Position numbers and translations under genes: made by a program | The notes under the pieces: model-generated | The model's database searches: none | Told to the model about the DNA's origin: nothing | The model's input: the letters and a program-made list of their open reading frames with translations, nothing else | Origin: Planctomycetota bacterium | GTDB lineage: Bacteria; Planctomycetota; UBA1135; GCA-002686595 | Reading direction: 5' to 3' | DNA: 64,000 nucleotides | NCBI GenBank assembly: GCA_020853575.1 | Contig: JADYYP010000045.1 | Location: 124,001 to 188,000 of the forward strand | Shown: positions 63,795 through 64,000 of the stretch, piece after piece | Layout of the letters: every line of letters begins with the position of its first letter | Position numbering within the stretch: the first letter of the stretch is position 1

Positions 63795-63823
63795 ACTGTA
63801 GGGGGTGCACTGCGTCGAGTCAA
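63795..63823 (-). promoter_or_regulatory. Sigma-70-type promoter of the secretion operon
   Basis: On the minus strand TTGACT (63823-63818) and TACAGT (63800-63795) are separated by exactly 17 bases. The predicted leader to the gspD ATG is about 52 bases. The remaining bases up to 64000 hold no gene I can identify. Confidence 0.65.
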
Positions 63824-64000
63824 ACGTTCCGCGCGGGCCAGAAGCTCGAGTCGGACGTTGCAAGGCGGTCGACGCGCGACGGCCAACGAACTTCCCTCAG
63901 GCCTGTACGGCGAAAACGCGCCCGGGTCGCTGCACCCCGGTCGAACTTCCATCCCGCGAGCGCCGCGCGAGTTCCGCGTTCGCGCCAGTGTCGCCCGCGT

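Overview
The window is about 64 kb of very GC-rich bacterial DNA, densely packed with genes on both strands. I saw no tRNA, rRNA, CRISPR array, insertion sequence or prophage. The content suggests a free-living aerobic Gram-negative-type bacterium, most plausibly a high-GC member of the Planctomycetota or a close relative. That is an inference from several traits: many HEAT-repeat proteins ending in a W-x-x-W-W motif, a sulfatase-like lipoprotein with a TPR tail, a radical SAM sulfatase-maturase-like enzyme, secreted lamin-tail-domain proteins, and a reduced type II secretion operon. No phylogenetic marker was compared, so the placement is tentative.

Layout. 0.07-4.5 kb: a sulfonate/nitrate/taurine-type ABC transporter operon followed by the gene of a sigma-54 activator, with a well-spaced -24/-12 promoter in front. 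4.5-13.3 kb: exopolyphosphatase, sulfatase-like lipoprotein plus HEAT protein, M18 aminopeptidase, SlyD, a FGGY sugar kinase with a small anchored protein, and a YjdF-type membrane protein. 13.5-21.1 kb: a secreted metallo-beta-lactamase/lamin-tail protein, a YwqK-repeat lipoprotein, a radical SAM enzyme, a methyltransferase, and a histone-deacetylase-like hydrolase coupled to a HEAT/TPR protein. 21.5-33.7 kb: mnmG, an exopolysaccharide-priming glycosyltransferase, yraN-yajC, mnmA, a large double-VWA membrane protein, HEAT/TPR proteins and the maturase-like enzyme. 33.9-46.5 kb: fumC, a three-gene phosphorelay cluster, a tiny bL34-like gene, a DUF3311/sodium-solute symporter pair, a double-domain dCTP deaminase, a CPA2 antiporter and sucCD. 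46.6-55.5 kb: two methyltransferases (one MnmC-like), tatA-mobA-polyprenyl synthase-folD-rhomboid, a large secreted protein of unknown function, and serS. 55.6-63.8 kb: a type II secretion/pseudopilus operon in the order D-E-F-G-H-I-J on the minus strand.

How genes fit together. sucCD and fumC are TCA-cycle genes. mnmA, mnmG and the MnmC-like methyltransferase all concern the tRNA wobble uridine. YajC and TatA belong to the Sec and Tat export routes; the secretion operon could carry exported proteins across the outer membrane, and several genes here encode secreted or lipid-anchored proteins. Neighbouring genes in operons repeatedly overlap by ATGA, GTGA or TTGA, indicating translational coupling.

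Three regulatory themes stand out. First, many genes have a TANNNT -10 element only 6-9 bases before the start codon, predicting leaderless or nearly leaderless mRNAs. Second, convergent gene pairs are separated by GC-rich hairpins that often contain both stop codons and lack a U-tract; the only classic U-tract terminator I found follows the bL34-like gene. Third, the sigma-54 promoter of the ABC operon sits just upstream of palindromic sites that are candidates for the activator encoded in the same cluster.
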